A stretch of 63,760 bases of DNA from JBMCWH01 sp048621635 (GTDB lineage: Bacteria; Patescibacteriota; WWE3; JAUXAW01; JAYEID01). The stretch covers positions 1-63,760 of the forward strand of contig JBMCWH010000003.1 in the NCBI GenBank assembly GCA_048621635.1, in the 5' to 3' direction. The stretch's first letter is position 1; every line of letters starts with the position of its first letter. Of the stretch, positions 62,111-63,760 are shown one piece after another. The notes under the pieces were generated by a model that was not told where the DNA came from, ran no database searches, and worked only from the letters and a program-made list of their open reading frames with translations. Position numbers and translations under genes: made by a program.

Positions 62111-62136
62111 GTTCCTTCTACTTTTTAGCTGTTAAG
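62111..62136 (+). other. Right arm of 16S processing stem
   Basis: GTTCCTTCTACTTTTTAGC and onward is the complement of 60275-60299. The spacer between 16S and this arm contains TTTCAATT/AATTGAAA. Confidence 0.8.
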
Positions 62137-62246
62137 GCAGAGATTTTTGTCTTTAGAAGATTGAGTTTGTTGAGACCTCCTTCGCTGAAGCTACGGAGGA
62201 CCAATTCAACTAACCAGATTCTAGTAAAAATTTGGAGTTTTATTAG

Positions 62247-62323
62247 GCGCGTGTAGCTCAGCGGCTTAGAGCACTTCTCTGATAAGGAAGGGGTCCGTGG
62301 TTCGAGTCCACGCACGCGCACCA
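62247..62323 (+). tRNA. tRNA-Ile (GAT)
   Basis: Acceptor GCGCGTG/CACGCGC, anticodon stem CTTCT/GGAAG with loop CTGATAA giving GAT, T arm CGTGG TTCGAGT CCACG, encoded CCA. It lies in the standard position between 16S and 23S. Confidence 0.95.
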
Positions 62324-62446
62324 CTTTTCGCTCTTGACGAGCTACGGATGGCCGTCGGCCACCCCGAAGCGAGTCTAAGCGAAGGAGTGTCACTCATAGC
62401 CCTGCCTCGCCGGCAGGTAGGCAGGCTTGGCGAAGGGTGGCAAAGC
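62324..62446 (+). repeat. Structured repeat after tRNA-Ile
   Basis: About 120 bases highly similar to the block after tRNA-Ala (62759-62880). They share CTACGGRTGGCC, CGAGTYTARACGARGGAGT, CATAGCC and GCCTCGYCGGCAGGTAGG. The CCACTTTTCGC start and GGCGAAGGGTGG end are complementary and could close a long cruciform. A related block follows tRNA-Ile(TAT) at 33127-33400. No T-run, so it is not simply a terminator. Confidence 0.85.
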
Positions 62447-62681
62447 ATAGTTTCTCGGAAAATTGCTAATGAAATCTGGATTGTTACAAAATTTAATATT
62501 TACCTTAGCGTTCAGATTCTCCCTAGATTTCCTTTTTTAAGTAATTTTCCGGAACTGAATTCTGATTACCGTTGGGTTGAAGGGTCTCGTTGAGCCTCTT
62601 GGCTCCGGCACGCTTAGCGTGCCTTCGCTCGAGACTAATTCCGACCATCCAAATTTGAAGACGAATTTGGGATTTCATTGA

Positions 62682-62758
62682 GGGGCTGTGGCGCAGTTGG
62701 CTAGCGCACCACATTTGCAGTGTGAAGGTCGTGGGTTCGAATCCCACCAGCTCCACCA
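62682..62758 (+). tRNA. tRNA-Ala (TGC)
   Basis: Acceptor GGGGCTG/CAGCTCC (one G-T pair), anticodon loop TTTGCAG giving TGC, T arm GTGGG TTCGAAT CCCAC, encoded CCA. Confidence 0.95.
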
Positions 62759-62880
62759 CCCTTCGCTCTTAATGAGCTACGGGTGGCCTTCGGCCATCCC
62801 AAGTAGCGAGTTTAGACGAGGGAGTGTCACCCATAGCCTTGCCTCGTCGGCAGGTAGGCTTGGCGACGGGTGACCGAAAA
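62759..62880 (+). repeat. Structured repeat after tRNA-Ala
   Basis: Second copy of the block at 62324-62446, roughly 80% identical by eye. Outer arms CACCCTTCGC and GCGACGGGTG are complementary. Confidence 0.85.
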
Positions 62881-63035
62881 TGTTTGTGCGAAACAAGTTG
62901 AGTTATTTAAGCAGCACATTTTAGCCTGCGATGTATATCGCTGGTTGAATTTTGCTACTTGTGTGGCAATCTACTTCGCACTTTGAAAACTAAATAGCAG
63001 GAACGAATATGCAAAATCCGTATAGAATACTCAAT

Positions 63036-63760
<725 letters not shown>

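Overview
The window looks like a chromosome segment of a Candidate Phyla Radiation (Patescibacteria) bacterium. The evidence is a 16S gene with an expanded helix and odd universal-primer sites, small compact genes, stand-alone or archaeal-type versions of repair enzymes (a polymerase-free 5'-3' exonuclease, an archaeal-type ATP-dependent DNA ligase), and many intergenic stretches built from short degenerate words. TGA is used as a stop codon (for example at 8587, 22622 and 58450), so this is not one of the lineages that recode TGA as glycine. I cannot fix the phylum from the sequence; Microgenomates- or Katanobacteria-like lineages are plausible.

Layout. (1) 1-3,055: dnaG-rpoD operon and tRNA-Asn. 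(2) 3,056-10,000: gene-poor accessory stretch with tandem hairpins, small membrane proteins, degraded fragments of an ArsM-type methyltransferase and of SAM synthetase, a secreted divergent polysaccharide deacetylase, an isochorismatase-like hydrolase and a DUF5680 protein. (3) 10,048-14,294: small housekeeping and envelope genes (pyruvate-kinase-like domain protein, RNA-binding protein, pyrophosphatase, PPC protein, rhomboid protease, TIM-barrel protein, nucleotidyltransferase). (4) 14,300-25,610: a striking metal/redox island. It holds DUF134, two NifX-like proteins and a third NifX domain apparently fused to a CDF cation transporter, two MinD-type ATPases with inserted ferredoxin domains, an ArsR-type regulator, thioredoxin reductase, two thioredoxins, an FmdB zinc ribbon, glutamate dehydrogenase, an ABC-type ATPase beside a G3E-like GTPase with an Fe-S tail, a YibE/F membrane protein and an encapsulated-ferritin-like protein. 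The parts recall the anaerobe-specific orange-protein (ORP) gene sets of Desulfovibrio, but the combination looks unusual. (5) 25,615-29,606: four secreted proteins with cohesin, fibronectin-like and dockerin modules on the minus strand. (6) 29,848-60,056: housekeeping core (lepA, P-type ATPase, tyrosine recombinase, ftsB-like, ddl, ftsH, exonuclease, glycosyltransferase, mutM, recF, thpR, Fic, DNA ligase, fba, pfkB-family kinase, rnhB, nitroreductase-trxB-ferredoxin, mnmA), with three tRNAs and a LAGLIDADG-like mobile gene wedged against tRNA-Met. (7) 60,136-63,760: rRNA operon 16S - tRNA-Ile(GAT) - tRNA-Ala(TGC) - 23S (23S runs off the window).

The most unexpected signals are: an almost identical 156-177 nt insert in both the 16S and the 23S genes; a ~120 bp structured repeat family directly after tRNA genes; intergenic-type repeats apparently inserted in frame inside coding genes (mnmA, fba, rnhB, a MinD gene); many genes with an extended -10 promoter (TGnTANNNT) ending only 6-7 bases before the start codon, implying leaderless mRNAs; and the ArsR/NifX/MinD metal-redox island with a palindromic TGAA-N6-TTCA operator inside a consensus promoter.
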